Positions 21,250 through 29,759 of a DNA stretch of 64,000 nucleotides are shown piece by piece. Below the pieces are notes generated by a model. It ran no database searches, was not told the origin of the DNA, and saw nothing but the letters and a program-made list of their open reading frames with translations. This stretch comes from Sodalis sp. dw_96 (GTDB taxonomy: Bacteria; Pseudomonadota; Gammaproteobacteria; Enterobacterales; Enterobacteriaceae), in contig NZ_JAAVUT010000003.1 in the NCBI RefSeq assembly GCF_018449575.1, positions 310,001 through 374,000 of the forward strand. The letters run 5' to 3'. Every line of letters starts with the position of its first letter. Position 1 is the first letter of the stretch. The translations under genes and the position numbers were made by a program.

Positions 21250-22245
21250 ATGCAATTCACCACATTCGGCCGGACCGGTCTGACCGTATCCCGTCTCTGC
21301 CTGGGCACCGGAACCTTCGGTAAACAAACCGACGAAGCGGAATCAAAGCGGATCTTTGATATCGCTTCGGAAGCCGGCGTTAATTTCATCGACACCGCGG
21401 ATATGTACCCGGCCGGCATCGGCGCCTCCGGCATGGGGCGCAGTGAAGAGATTACCGGCCGCTGGCTGAAGGGCAAGCGCGACCGCTTTATTCTTGCCAC
21501 CAAGGCGGGCGGCCCCATGGGTCCTTCCCCCTGGGACCAGGGTACTTCGCGTAAACATTTGCTTGACGCAATCGACGCGTCCCTGCGCCGATTGAACGTT
21601 GAGTATGTCGATCTCTACCAGCTTCATTTGGATGATGCGGCTACCCCCCTGGACGAGACAATCGAAGCACTTGACGCCATCGTCCGCTCAGGCAAGGCGC
21701 GCTATGTCGGCGTATCGAACTTCCTGGCCTATCGGCTCGCGCGCGCCATCGGTCGCCAGGAAACGTTAAAATTGGTTCGGTTCGTTTCGGTGCAGCCGCG
21801 TTATAACCTGCTGTTCCGTGAAATCGAACGCGAGCTGTTGCCCTTGGCCAGAGAGGAAAACCTGGCGGTCATCCCCTTCAATCCCCTCGCCGGAGGATTG
21901 CTGACAGGCCGTTACCGGCAGGACGAGACGCCGGAACAGGGACGTTTCTCGGCGGAAGTCGGGCAGTTTGGCGCCATGTATCAGGCGCGCTATTGGCATC
22001 AGCGCGAGTTCGAGACTATCGCTAAGCTGCAAGTGGCCGCCGGGGAGATCGGGGAACCGCTGACCAAGCTGGCCATCGCCTGGATTCTGGCAAACCCCGC
22101 CATCACCTCGGTTATTCTGGGCGCGAGCCGGGCGGAGCAACTGACCGATTCTCTGGCCGCGGTGGATTACAGCCTTCCGGCGGATCTCAAGGCCCGGTTT
22201 GATGAACTCACCATTGAATATCGCCGTGGGGACGCGGCGAGATAG
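21250..22245 (+). CDS. Aldo/keto reductase
   Basis: NADPH-dependent oxidoreductase of the (beta/alpha)8-barrel AKR family, 331 aa; the substrate is not predictable. The catalytic tetrad region shows FIDTADMYPAG (Asp, Tyr), LATKAGG (Lys) and LYQLHLDD (His), and cofactor residues lie in the late ILGASRAEQL segment. AGCAACCATGGAG precedes the ATG at 21250. It is under the control of the divergent TetR gene, typical of a stress or xenobiotic-responsive reductase. Confidence 0.93.
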   Translation: MQFTTFGRTGLTVSRLCLGTGTFGKQTDEAESKRIFDIASEAGVNFIDTADMYPAGIGASGMGRSEEITGRWLKGKRDRFILATKAGGPMGPSPWDQGTSRKHLLDAIDASLRRLNVEYVDLYQLHLDDAATPLDETIEALDAIVRSGKARYVGVSNFLAYRLARAIGRQETLKLVRFVSVQPRYNLLFREIERELLPLAREENLAVIPFNPLAGGLLTGRYRQDETPEQGRFSAEVGQFGAMYQARYWHQREFETIAKLQVAAGEIGEPLTKLAIAWILANPAITSVILGASRAEQLTDSLAAVDYSLPADLKARFDELTIEYRRGDAAR

Positions 22246-22626
22246 TACGATATACCTGCCGACGAATGCTGACGAATGCCGGCCTCACAGCGAGGGGCTT
22301 AGGTGGAAACGGCGCATCAAAACGTTGACGCCGGGGTTCCGCTGGGATTAAGCAAGGGGATAAACGGTGGCGAGTTAGGGAAACTGCTGCCGTTCTGAAC
22401 GGTTGAGCCCCGGCATTTAAAAAGAACTTGTCAGTTTTAAACATCTGGTCCATAATGCAGTCCGTCTTTGAAAAAGATGAATAAATATCAACGGAATCAA
22501 TCGATTGTGTTGAAAATGTTCTGAAAGCGCAGCAGAAATACTTTGTACGGCGGCACTCTTCGTAAATATTGAGCGGGTGCGTTTCGGTAAAGGCATTCTG
22601 TGCAAATGCGTTTTGTGGAACATTAT
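22246..22626. other. Intergenic region before tRNA-Gly copy 2
   Basis: A 381-base stretch of lower GC content between the aldo/keto reductase and the second tRNA-Gly. Open frames here on both strands are short and resemble nothing I know. No convincing tRNA promoter is visible. Confidence 0.5.
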
Positions 22627-22701
22627 GCGGGAATAGCTCAGTGGTAGAGCACAACCTTGCCAAGGTTGGGGTCGCGAGTTCGAGCCTCGTTTCCCGCTCC
22701 A
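22627..22701 (+). tRNA. tRNA-Gly (anticodon GCC), copy 2
   Basis: All 75 bases are identical to the copy at 19226-19300, but the flanks are unrelated except for four bases (AATT) after the CCA. No stable-RNA promoter or terminator is seen next to it. It may be a member of an ancestral glyVXY tandem split by insertion, or a tRNA copy carried by a mobile island. Confidence 0.95.
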
Positions 22702-22910
22702 ATTCTTCTTATGAACCAGCTGATTTTATACGACTAAATTCTTCCTCCCAGCTCCTCGAAGAAGATGACCTGTAGCTGCTGTCGAATTATCTCGATGGGG
22801 TTGCCCTATATATCGAGGTCTCCCACCGTCGGATCGGCGGCCATCACATTTTTTTACCTTGGCGTAAATCCCGGTTTTTGATGATCAGCATCTGCCCCTT
22901 CTAAAAGTCC

Positions 22911-23408
22911 CTAATCCAGGTTTTGCCGTGATGCGGCGATTTTTTCGCGCACAGCGTCGGTGGCGCCGGGTCCGGCGACAATCCGGTACTCCTGTGGTGA
23001 TATCTCTTTGCCGGTGTTTCGGTCCGCAAAGAAAGGAACAGCCATTTTTTGGCTCTTGATATTCTTGAGCTGAACAATGTCCCCCTCAGGGGCGAAATAG
23101 GTGTTCCCCCATTCCAGCAATGCCCCTATGACCGGATAGAAATCGCGACCGCACTGCGTCAGGATATATTCATACCGCTCCGGACGTTCACTGTAGCGGC
23201 GTCGTTCAAAAATGCCGGCTTCCACCAGTTCTTTGAGGCGGCGCGTCAACGTGTTAGGCGCAATGCCTTCCACGCCTTTCTGAAATTCGTCGAATTTCCT
23301 GGCCCCGTAAAAAGCCTCGCGCAGAATCAAGATGCTCCACCATTCGCCAACCTGATCAAGGCTGCGGGCGATAGGACACACAAGCTGGTCAAAACTCTTA
23401 TGTTTCAT
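22911..23408 (-). CDS. HxlR-family transcriptional regulator
   Basis: A 165-aa winged-helix regulator. The HxlR signature Cys-Pro-x-Ala near the N-terminus (LVCPIARSLDQVGEWWSILIL) is followed by FDEFQKGVEGIAPNTLTRRL, RRYSERPERYEYILT and a C-terminal extension. The N-terminal cysteine is often the redox- or electrophile-sensing residue in such regulators. Divergent from an SDR gene with a large inverted repeat between them. Confidence 0.92.
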   Translation of the reverse strand: MKHKSFDQLVCPIARSLDQVGEWWSILILREAFYGARKFDEFQKGVEGIAPNTLTRRLKELVEAGIFERRRYSERPERYEYILTQCGRDFYPVIGALLEWGNTYFAPEGDIVQLKNIKSQKMAVPFFADRNTGKEISPQEYRIVAGPGATDAVREKIAASRQNLD

Positions 23409-23444
23409 GATTGCTCCCTGTCAAAACCACAGATATCAAAAGTA

Positions 23445-23487
23445 ACTTGCATGATGATAGTGACATTGTTACTATCATCATGCAAGT
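23445..23487. promoter_or_regulatory. 17-bp perfect inverted repeat between the HxlR gene and the SDR gene
   Basis: ACTTGCATGATGATAGT and its exact complement are separated by nine bases. It stands 37 bases upstream of the HxlR start and 86 bases upstream of the SDR start, the place for a shared operator. Confidence 0.7.
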
Positions 23488-23572
23488 GACAAACGGTGCA
23501 AACATCCACCATGACAATGCAGCGCTGATGCATTAAATCATCGACCCCCCAGCCAGCTATAGGAGAATAAAG

Positions 23573-24295
23573 ATGAATCTTAAAGAAAAATCAGTTTTGA
23601 TCACCGGTGCGAATCGCGGCCTCGGTGCCGAGATTGTACGCTCCTTCTTACAGCACGGCATCGGCAAGGTTTATGCGGGTGCTCGCAATCCCTCATCCCT
23701 GCCTGACTTTAACGATGCGCGAGTTATTCCCGTACGGCTTGATATCACTAAGCCTGACGAAGTCGCCGCCGCCGCACAAAACATCGGTGCTGTGGATATC
23801 CTGCTGAACAATGCCGGCATCATGAATTTCAGCGGTATTCTCACGGCCTCAACCGCAGAGCTGTCGGCGGATATGGACGTAAATTACTATGGCACCGTTC
23901 GCATGATTCAGGCTTTTGCGCCCTTGATGGAAAAGCACGGCGGCGGCGTGATTGCAAATCTTGTCAGCGTTGTCGGCCTGGCGTCGGTGCCGGGCATTGA
24001 AGGCTATTCAGCATCGAAAGCGGCGCTGTTTTCCGCCACACAGGCGGCACGTACGGCCTTGAAGTCCAAGAATATCACTGTAATCGGCGTCTTTCCCGGC
24101 CCCATTGATACCGACATGGCGAAAAACTTGCCGCTCGACAAGGCATCGACGGTTGATACAGCCGAAGACATCGTCAAGGGCATTATTGCCGGGCAGGAAG
24201 ACATTTATCCTGATCCCACCTCGAAACAGATTTCCGGTCTTTGGGGCAGTAATCCCAAGGGATTGGAGCAATTCTTCGCCGATATGGCGGGTTAA
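23573..24295 (+). CDS. Short-chain dehydrogenase/reductase
   Basis: NAD(P)-dependent classical SDR, 240 aa. It has the cofactor motif TGANRGLG (residues 11-18), NNAG, the catalytic Ser in LVSVVGLAS, and YSASK. A TAGGAG ribosome-binding site precedes the ATG at 23573. The substrate is unknown. It is the first gene after the HxlR divergent promoter and probably forms an operon with the NmrA-like gene 68 bases downstream. Confidence 0.93.
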   Translation: MNLKEKSVLITGANRGLGAEIVRSFLQHGIGKVYAGARNPSSLPDFNDARVIPVRLDITKPDEVAAAAQNIGAVDILLNNAGIMNFSGILTASTAELSADMDVNYYGTVRMIQAFAPLMEKHGGGVIANLVSVVGLASVPGIEGYSASKAALFSATQAARTALKSKNITVIGVFPGPIDTDMAKNLPLDKASTVDTAEDIVKGIIAGQEDIYPDPTSKQISGLWGSNPKGLEQFFADMAG

Positions 24296-24363
24296 TCGAT
24301 CGTAAAGGCCGCTCGCGGGATAATCATTTCGCGGCCGGTTCGCGCTCGGATAAGGAGAAGAAA

Positions 24364-25245
24364 ATGACTGAAGCAAACATCTTGGTTAGTGGCGCAACCG
24401 GGCGTACCGGCGGCGCGGCCATAAACGAACTTCTGAAAATGGGTAAGCCGGTACGGGCCTATGTGCGATCGGATAACGAAGAAGTCGCGGCGTTGCGCAA
24501 ACGCGGGGTTGAGATTGCCTTTGGCGATTTCACCAACCTTGACCATATCCGCAGCGCGATGGAGGGCATCAACTCCGCTTATTTTCTTTATCCCATAGCG
24601 CCGGGCATTATCAGCGCCGCCGCCTTTTTTGCCCAGGCGGCCAAAGAAGCCGGCGTAACCGCGATCGTCAACATGTCGCAGATATCGGCACGTCGGGAAT
24701 CGGCAAGCCATGCCGCGCAGGATCATTGGATTTCCGAGCGGGTCTTTGACTGGTCAGGCGTGGCGACAACGCATCTTCGCCCGACTTTTTTTGCCGACTG
24801 GCTGGCATACGATCATTTCGCCAAGGAGATTTGGGACAGGAAAAAAATCGAATTTCCCTTCGGCAACGGACGTCATGCCCCCATCAGCGCGGAGGATCAG
24901 GGGCGGGTTATCGCGCATATTCTCGCCAATCCGGTCGGTCATGAAGGCAAAATCTATACCCTGCACGGTCCCGTCGAAATGAACCATACGGAAATCGCCG
25001 CCGCCATGAGTGAGGTGCTGGGGGTGAAAATCGACTATGCGCCGGCCTCCGTTGAGGCATTCAAGCAAAAAATGGAGCAGGTTTACCAGTTCCCGCCGTT
25101 CCTGGTACAGCACCTGGTGGAAGTGGCGCGAAACTACCAGGCGGGCATCTTCGCGGGCACCAATGATAACGTAGAGAACATCACCGGCGCCCCGGCGCTT
25201 ACCGTGCGGGCTTTTATCGAGAAGAACCGCGGGGTGTACGCCTGA
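24364..25245 (+). CDS. NmrA-like NAD(P)-binding protein
   Basis: Atypical extended SDR, 293 aa. It has the Rossmann motif SGATGRTGGA (residues 9-18) and blocks MGKPVRAYVRSDNEE and VEIAFGDFTN, typical of NmrA/QOR2-like proteins that sense or reduce quinones. The classical YxxxK is not evident. A strong AAGGAGAAG ribosome-binding site is present. It is in an operon with the upstream SDR and probably HxlR-controlled. Confidence 0.88.
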   Translation: MTEANILVSGATGRTGGAAINELLKMGKPVRAYVRSDNEEVAALRKRGVEIAFGDFTNLDHIRSAMEGINSAYFLYPIAPGIISAAAFFAQAAKEAGVTAIVNMSQISARRESASHAAQDHWISERVFDWSGVATTHLRPTFFADWLAYDHFAKEIWDRKKIEFPFGNGRHAPISAEDQGRVIAHILANPVGHEGKIYTLHGPVEMNHTEIAAAMSEVLGVKIDYAPASVEAFKQKMEQVYQFPPFLVQHLVEVARNYQAGIFAGTNDNVENITGAPALTVRAFIEKNRGVYA

Positions 25246-25266
25246 GAAGCGCATTAACGTCATGTC

Positions 25267-25328
25267 GATGGCGCGTTGATGGCGCGTTTATGGTGCAATT
25301 TTATTAATCGCGCCATAATCGCGCCATC
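25267..25328. repeat. 20-bp inverted repeat forming a large hairpin
   Basis: The arms at 25267-25286 and 25309-25328 pair at about 17 of 20 positions, each built of two GATGGCGCG-like units, around an AT-rich loop. It lies 22 bases after the NmrA-like stop and just before the broken Fic gene, so it may act as a terminator or mark a rearrangement point. Confidence 0.6.
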
Positions 25329-25756
25329 ATTTCGTTGCTCTCGGCTACGCCTGTGAATTCAATAAATACGTCTATCAGACGATCTTAAACGCATTCCAGC
25401 CTCTGACGGTGGCCGATTTGTCGGCGGAACATCCGGCCATTGCGCGACGGACCCTTCAGCGCTGGTTGAAGCAGCTTGTCGCTGATGGCAAAGTGTGGGC
25501 GCAGGGGGAGGGCCGGGGGCGGCACTATTTGGTCGACCTCAATGTGGTCCACCTCAATCACTTGGCGCACATCAGTGAAGTATTCGATTTACTGCTGGCC
25601 AAAGCGCGGGCCATTACCGATCCTTTCGAACAGTCATTTTTTATGATGGTCCATCTGCCCTATCTGCAACCCTTCGCCGATATCAATAAACGTACCTCCC
25701 GCCTGGCGGCCAATCTGCCGCTGCTGCGGGCCAAACATTATCGAACCTTGAATTAA
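25310..25756 (+). pseudogene. Truncated Fic-family protein
   Basis: The open frame begins after a stop inside the hairpin and has no good start; a GTG at 25409 is the first candidate. It reads LGYACEFNKYVYQ, a winged-helix-like part (RRTLQRWLKQLVADGKVWAQ), then MVHLPYLQPFADINKRTSRL followed by AANLPLL, recognisable from Fic-domain AMP-transferases with the core motif HPFxxGN in altered form. The usual sequence after this motif and much of the Fic domain before it are missing. Likely a deletion remnant. Confidence 0.7.
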
Positions 25757-25759
25757 GGC

Positions 25760-25850
25760 TATACCCTGAATAATTCGAATTGCAGGAAGGCGGCAACGCA
25801 GCGACAAATCTGTCTGGAACAGATTTGAACGCTTCTTGCAGCGGCCCCGA
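25760..25850 (+). repeat. Enterobacterial intergenic repeat remnant
   Basis: TATACCCTGAATAATTCGAA, then TTGCAGGAAGGCGGCAAC, is the head of a repeat I recall as common between genes in Yersinia, Serratia and relatives. An inner CAAATCTG/CAGATTTG hairpin (25806-25828) follows. It separates the broken Fic gene from the hutH stop. Identification is from memory. Confidence 0.5.
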
Positions 25851-25938
25851 AGGGGCGAGGACAAGGGAGGGGGCCGAGTATTGCCAATGCCCCCGCAACC
25901 TGAAGCATGGCGGCTATATCGGCGCTGGGTTGATACGT

Positions 25939-27471
25939 TTACATCAGCTGCGGCAATAATTCGCTGCCGCCCAAGGCGCCGATGATGGCGCCGGAGGCTA
26001 CCATCTGCGCGGCATTGGCGATATCCGTCGCCATGTAGCGATCGGTGGTCAGCGAGGCGATCTGTTTTCTCACCTGCCGCGTGACCTTGAGCAGCTCAGG
26101 GCTGGTGGCGAGGGGGGCGCGGAATTCAATGCCCTGGGTGGCGGCCATGATTTCGATGCCCAGGATAGCGTAAAGGTTATCGAGCATTTTCAGCAGGCGG
26201 CGCGCGCCGTGGCAGGCCATGGAGACGTGATCCTCCTGGTTGGCTGAAGTGGGGGTGGAGTCCACCGAGGCGGGATGGGTCATTTGCTTGTTTTCGCTCA
26301 TCAGGGCGGCGGAGGTGACCTCAGCGATCATCATGCCGGAATTGAGCCCGGGAGCGGCCACCAAAAACGCCGGCAGGCCGAAGCTCAAGGTGGGATCCAC
26401 CATCAGGGCGATACGCCGCTGAGCGATGGACCCGATCTCGGCGATGGCCAGCGCCAGGATATCCGCCGCGAATGCCACCGGCTCCGCATGGAAGTTGCCC
26501 CCCGATACCACGGTATTATCAGACAGCAGCAGCGGATTATCGGTGACGGCGTTGGCCTCGGTGCATAACGTGGCCGCCACCTGGCGGATTAAGTCGAGGG
26601 CGGCGCCGGCTACCTGCGGCTGGCATCGAATGCAATAGGGATCCTGCACGCGCGGGTCGTTTTCCAGATGACTCTGGCGTATTGCGGACTTGTCCAGCAA
26701 ACGGCTGAGGCTGCGGGCGGTGTCTATCTGTCCCCGGTGGCCGCGCAACTGGTGGATTTCATCATGCAGCGGGGCGGTGGAGCCCATGATGGCATCGGTG
26801 GTGAGGGCGCCGGAAATCATGGTGGTTTGCAGCGCCCGATGAGCGCCGAACAGCCCGGTAAGCGCCAGCGCGGTGGAAACCTGCGTGCCGTTGATCAGCG
26901 CCAGACCCTCTTTGGCCGCCAACACCACCGGTTTTAGTCCCGCCAGCTTCAGCGCCTGTTGAGCAGGCATTCTCTGGCCAAGCATATACGCTTCTCCTTC
27001 CCCTATCATCACCGCCACCATATGCGCCAGGGGCGCCAGATCACCTGATGCCCCCACGGATCCCTGCCCGGGAATCACCGGAATGACGTCGCAGGCCAGC
27101 ATCCCTTCGATAAGACGGATAATATCGTAGCGTACCCCGGAGGCGCCTCGTCCCAGCGAGATAAGCTTCAGGGCCATGATCAGGCGCACCACCGGCCTGG
27201 CCAGCGCTTCTCCCACGCCGCAGCAGTGGGATAAAATCAAATTGCGCTGCAGAGTGGCCACGTCTTCGGCGGGAATGCGCACAGACGCCAGCTTGCCGAA
27301 ACCGGTATTGATACCGTAGACCGCCACATCTCCCGCCACAATCTGCGCCACGCGCGCCGCGCTGCGCTGTATCGCCTCTTCCATGGCCGGATCGAGCCGG
27401 ACGCCGACGTCGGAACGATAGATTTGCTCCAGTTCCGGCAACGTCACCTTGCCGGGTTTCAAGATAATCAT
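25939..27471 (-). CDS. hutH: Histidine ammonia-lyase
   Basis: Deaminates L-histidine to urocanate, the first step of histidine use. The protein is 510 aa, the normal length. The self-forming MIO electrophile arises from Ala141-Ser142-Gly143 in [14 protein letters not shown], and the active-site YGINTGFG is at residues 52-59. It lies 45 bases downstream of the synthase-like gene with AGGAAA before the ATG, so the two form an operon under the double HutC-type operator at 28551-28581. hutU, hutI and hutG are not in this window. Confidence 0.97.
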   Translation of the reverse strand: MIILKPGKVTLPELEQIYRSDVGVRLDPAMEEAIQRSAARVAQIVAGDVAVYGINTGFGKLASVRIPAEDVATLQRNLILSHCCGVGEALARPVVRLIMALKLISLGRGASGVRYDIIRLIEGMLACDVIPVIPGQGSVGASGDLAPLAHMVAVMIGEGEAYMLGQRMPAQQALKLAGLKPVVLAAKEGLALINGTQVSTALALTGLFGAHRALQTTMISGALTTDAIMGSTAPLHDEIHQLRGHRGQIDTARSLSRLLDKSAIRQSHLENDPRVQDPYCIRCQPQVAGAALDLIRQVAATLCTEANAVTDNPLLLSDNTVVSGGNFHAEPVAFAADILALAIAEIGSIAQRRIALMVDPTLSFGLPAFLVAAPGLNSGMMIAEVTSAALMSENKQMTHPASVDSTPTSANQEDHVSMACHGARRLLKMLDNLYAILGIEIMAATQGIEFRAPLATSPELLKVTRQVRKQIASLTTDRYMATDIANAAQMVASGAIIGALGGSELLPQLM

Positions 27472-27516
27472 GCTGTATTTCCTATGAAGTGGGTTACCCT
27501 GCCGCTTATCCGCCGG

Positions 27517-28470
27517 TCAGGCCAGTTCTACCGTAAGCCATATGGGGGTTTTGGTTTCAAAGGTGCTTTTCCAGACCTCAATACCCACCTGGTCAAGACG
27601 ATCGGTATGTTCCGGCGCCACTTCTCCCAATACCGGCTGGGCCAAATCCTCGGTGGTGGGGCCGTATTGGACGATAAATTTCTGTCCGGTGGACTGGGAA
27701 AAACGCAGTCGCCCTTTCGGGGCATCGCAGATTCTTTCCCGCACATGGATAGGGGCGGTGGACACCAGCGGGCACCAGGCATACATGGACTCGCCGGTGA
27801 CCACGGCATGATCCTGCAAAATGGTAAAGGGCAGGGCGTTAATGACATCCTGGCACAGCTCCGGGTTTTCATTTACCGCCAGATAGGCATCCACGGTAAT
27901 TCCCAGCGGTTGCCAGGTCAGGCGGATCTTTCTGCCCTGGTTGATCTTTACCCGCAGCGCGGGGTCGGCAAGAGTGGGGGCGACTGCTTCGGTTTGGCTA
28001 TAGGTGAATTCTTTGCCAAGGCGCCACGGAAAATAATGGAAAGACCAGGCGGCCATTTTATTGGTGTAAATGCAGAACGCCCTGACGGCCTCAATCGCCT
28101 GCTGTCGCGACTGCGCCCGGGGCAGCCACTCCCTCAAAGCAAAGGCCAGGGTGCCCATTTTCGGGAAGCCGCTGTAGCGCAGATAGTTGCTGTAGGGGTG
28201 ATCGAAGCTGTCCAGGATAAAGATGAATTGCGACAGGTCGATATCGGTGTTTTCAACGATCTGCACCAGCGGATAATAGGTATACATGGAGTAATCGCGC
28301 ATCATGCCGGCCGCGATATCCCAGGTACCGAAATATTGACCGTAGCTCCCGGCCTGATTGTCCAGCGTGCCGGTGCGAAAAGCGTAGATCTCCGCGGGTT
28401 CATCATTGGCGATGAGCGCGGTATGGCTGTGAATGTCGTTAATCACATCGCCAAGGCTCGTATAACTCAT
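27517..28470 (-). CDS. Cucumopine synthase-like protein with reversed domain order
   Basis: A 317-aa protein with two domains. A helical domain (about residues 41-155, from GSYGQYFGTWDIAAGMMRDY to HYFPWRLGKEF) comes first, and a cyclophilin-like beta domain (about 182-316, LTWQPLGITVDAYLAVNENP onward) second. The gene at 42546 carries the same two domains the other way round. I relate the pair to cucumopine/mikimopine synthase, which joins histidine and 2-oxoglutarate, because of the fold order and the histidine context. The ATG at 28470 has AGGAG upstream; a start at 28593 would run through the operators. Substrate and direction are inferred. Confidence 0.65.
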   Translation of the reverse strand: MSYTSLGDVINDIHSHTALIANDEPAEIYAFRTGTLDNQAGSYGQYFGTWDIAAGMMRDYSMYTYYPLVQIVENTDIDLSQFIFILDSFDHPYSNYLRYSGFPKMGTLAFALREWLPRAQSRQQAIEAVRAFCIYTNKMAAWSFHYFPWRLGKEFTYSQTEAVAPTLADPALRVKINQGRKIRLTWQPLGITVDAYLAVNENPELCQDVINALPFTILQDHAVVTGESMYAWCPLVSTAPIHVRERICDAPKGRLRFSQSTGQKFIVQYGPTTEDLAQPVLGEVAPEHTDRLDQVGIEVWKSTFETKTPIWLTVELA

Positions 28471-28550
28471 ACCACTCACTCCTGTCGTCGAAAAGCAACC
28501 TAACGGTGACGCCGCCCCATAGGCGCGCGTGATAATCATGACAGGATTAT

Positions 28551-28581
28551 TGTATATACAATATAATATTATGTATATACA
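28551..28581 (-). promoter_or_regulatory. Double HutC-type operator of the synthase-like/hutH operon
   Basis: Two exact TGTATATACA palindromes at 28551-28560 and 28572-28581, 21 bases centre to centre (two helical turns), lie 81 bases upstream of the synthase-like start. The spacing favours cooperative binding on one face of the DNA. The sequence fits the HutC pattern TGTA-N2-TACA. Confidence 0.8.
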
Positions 28582-28592
28582 TAAGTGATGCA

Positions 28593-28652
28593 AATTTAGC
28601 TGTAAATTTAGCTGTAAATTTAGTAGTGAATTTAGTTGTGAATTCAGCCTTG
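28593..28652 (+). repeat. 12-bp tandem repeat, five degenerate units
   Basis: Units AATTTAGCTGTA, AATTTAGCTGTA, AATTTAGTAGTG, AATTTAGTTGTG and AATTCAGCCTTG follow each other without gaps. They lie between the oppF-like stop and the double operator. They are AT-rich and non-coding; role unknown. Confidence 0.7.
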
Positions 28653-28690
28653 GATTTTATTGTGAAGCTGCCTGTTAGCCTGGTCTTTTA

Positions 28691-29719
28691 TCAGGGAACC
28701 GGCGTTTCTTCCCGAACGAAATGGCCCGCTGAGACTTCTTTCATATATCCGGCGGTTTGCCACCCCGTGGGCGATCCGGTATAAAACACCCGCTTTTTGC
28801 CGCGCTCCAGGGCCGGGTCGGCTTCCAGGGTGGCGCTGAGCAGCGCTTGGGTATAGGGATGGCGCGGGTCATTGAAAATGTCCTCCACGGAGCCGGTTTC
28901 CACAATCAAGCCCCGCAGCATCACGGCGACCCGATGGCAAATATGGCGAACCATGCCCAGATCGTGGGAGATAAACAGATAAGACAGTCCCTGCTCATCT
29001 TGCAGTTGCTGTAGCAGGTTGATGATTTGCGCCTGAATGGAGACATCCAGGGCGGTAATCGGCTCATCCGCCACGATTAATCGGGGTGACAGCGCCAGCG
29101 CCCGGGCGATGCAGATACGCTGGCGCTGGCCGCCGGAAAACTCATGGGGATAACGGCCGATATGGCTGCTGTCCAGTCCGACCTTGGCGAACAGCGCCCG
29201 CACCCGCTGCTCTAAAGCCTGGCGGGGCTGTCTTCCCTCATGAATAAGAATGGGGTCCGCCACAAACCGGCCGGCGGTCATGCGGGGATTGAGGGCGGAG
29301 TAGGGGTCTTGAAAGATGATCTGCATGACTTTACGCAGCGGCCGCAGCTCTCTCTGGCTCAGCTCCGTCAGATCCCTGCCCTCAAGCAGCACCCGGCCGC
29401 CGCTGGGCCTCTCCAACTGCATCAGGCAGCGCGCCACGGTGCTTTTGCCCGATCCCGATTCTCCCACCAGGCCCAGGGTTTCTCCTTTCTCCAGGGAAAA
29501 GCTCACCCCTCCCACCGCGGTGAACACCCCGCGCCGGCCGAACCACGGGCTATTGACCGAATACTCTTTGCTTAAACCCTCGACCTGCAATAACGGCTGC
29601 CGGGCCGGGGGCAATGGGCTACGGGTGGTGGCTGGATTTCCTGTTGCTGTTGCAGGCAGCGGATCATGGGCTATGGCTGGATTTCCCGTGGCTGTTGCAG
29701 GCAGCGGATCATGGGTCAT
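28691..29719 (-). CDS. Dipeptide/oligopeptide ABC importer, second ATPase (DppF/OppF type)
   Basis: A 342-aa cytoplasmic ATPase that powers the importer. Walker A is GESGSGKS, the signature is EFSGGQRQR, Walker B is LIVADEP, and the switch is SHD. The peptide-family C-terminal extension with HPYTQALL is present. It starts with an ATG overlapping the previous stop (ATGA). The first 30 residues are two copies of a 15-residue unit (HDPLPATATGNPA core), created by a tandem DNA repeat across the gene junction. Last gene of the leftward hyu-dpp operon. Confidence 0.93.
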   Translation of the reverse strand: MTHDPLPATATGNPAIAHDPLPATATGNPATTRSPLPPARQPLLQVEGLSKEYSVNSPWFGRRGVFTAVGGVSFSLEKGETLGLVGESGSGKSTVARCLMQLERPSGGRVLLEGRDLTELSQRELRPLRKVMQIIFQDPYSALNPRMTAGRFVADPILIHEGRQPRQALEQRVRALFAKVGLDSSHIGRYPHEFSGGQRQRICIARALALSPRLIVADEPITALDVSIQAQIINLLQQLQDEQGLSYLFISHDLGMVRHICHRVAVMLRGLIVETGSVEDIFNDPRHPYTQALLSATLEADPALERGKKRVFYTGSPTGWQTAGYMKEVSAGHFVREETPVP

Positions 29720-29759
29720 GGCTGGTTTTCCTGTTGCTGTAGCTGTTGCAGGCAGCGGG
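29629..29759 (+). repeat. 45-bp tandem repeat across the junction of the two ATPase genes
   Basis: Three units start at 29629, 29674 and 29719 with TGGCTGGATTTCC or TGGCTGGTTTTCC. The first two are 45 bases; the third has a six-base insertion. The third encodes the C-terminus of the DppD-type ATPase in one frame, while the other two encode the duplicated N-terminus of the DppF-type ATPase in another. Confidence 0.85.

Noticed and set aside
27424-28503. 359-aa open frame antisense to the synthase-like gene
   Set aside because: Opposite strand has clear homologous domains, a ribosome-binding site and an operator; this frame has none.
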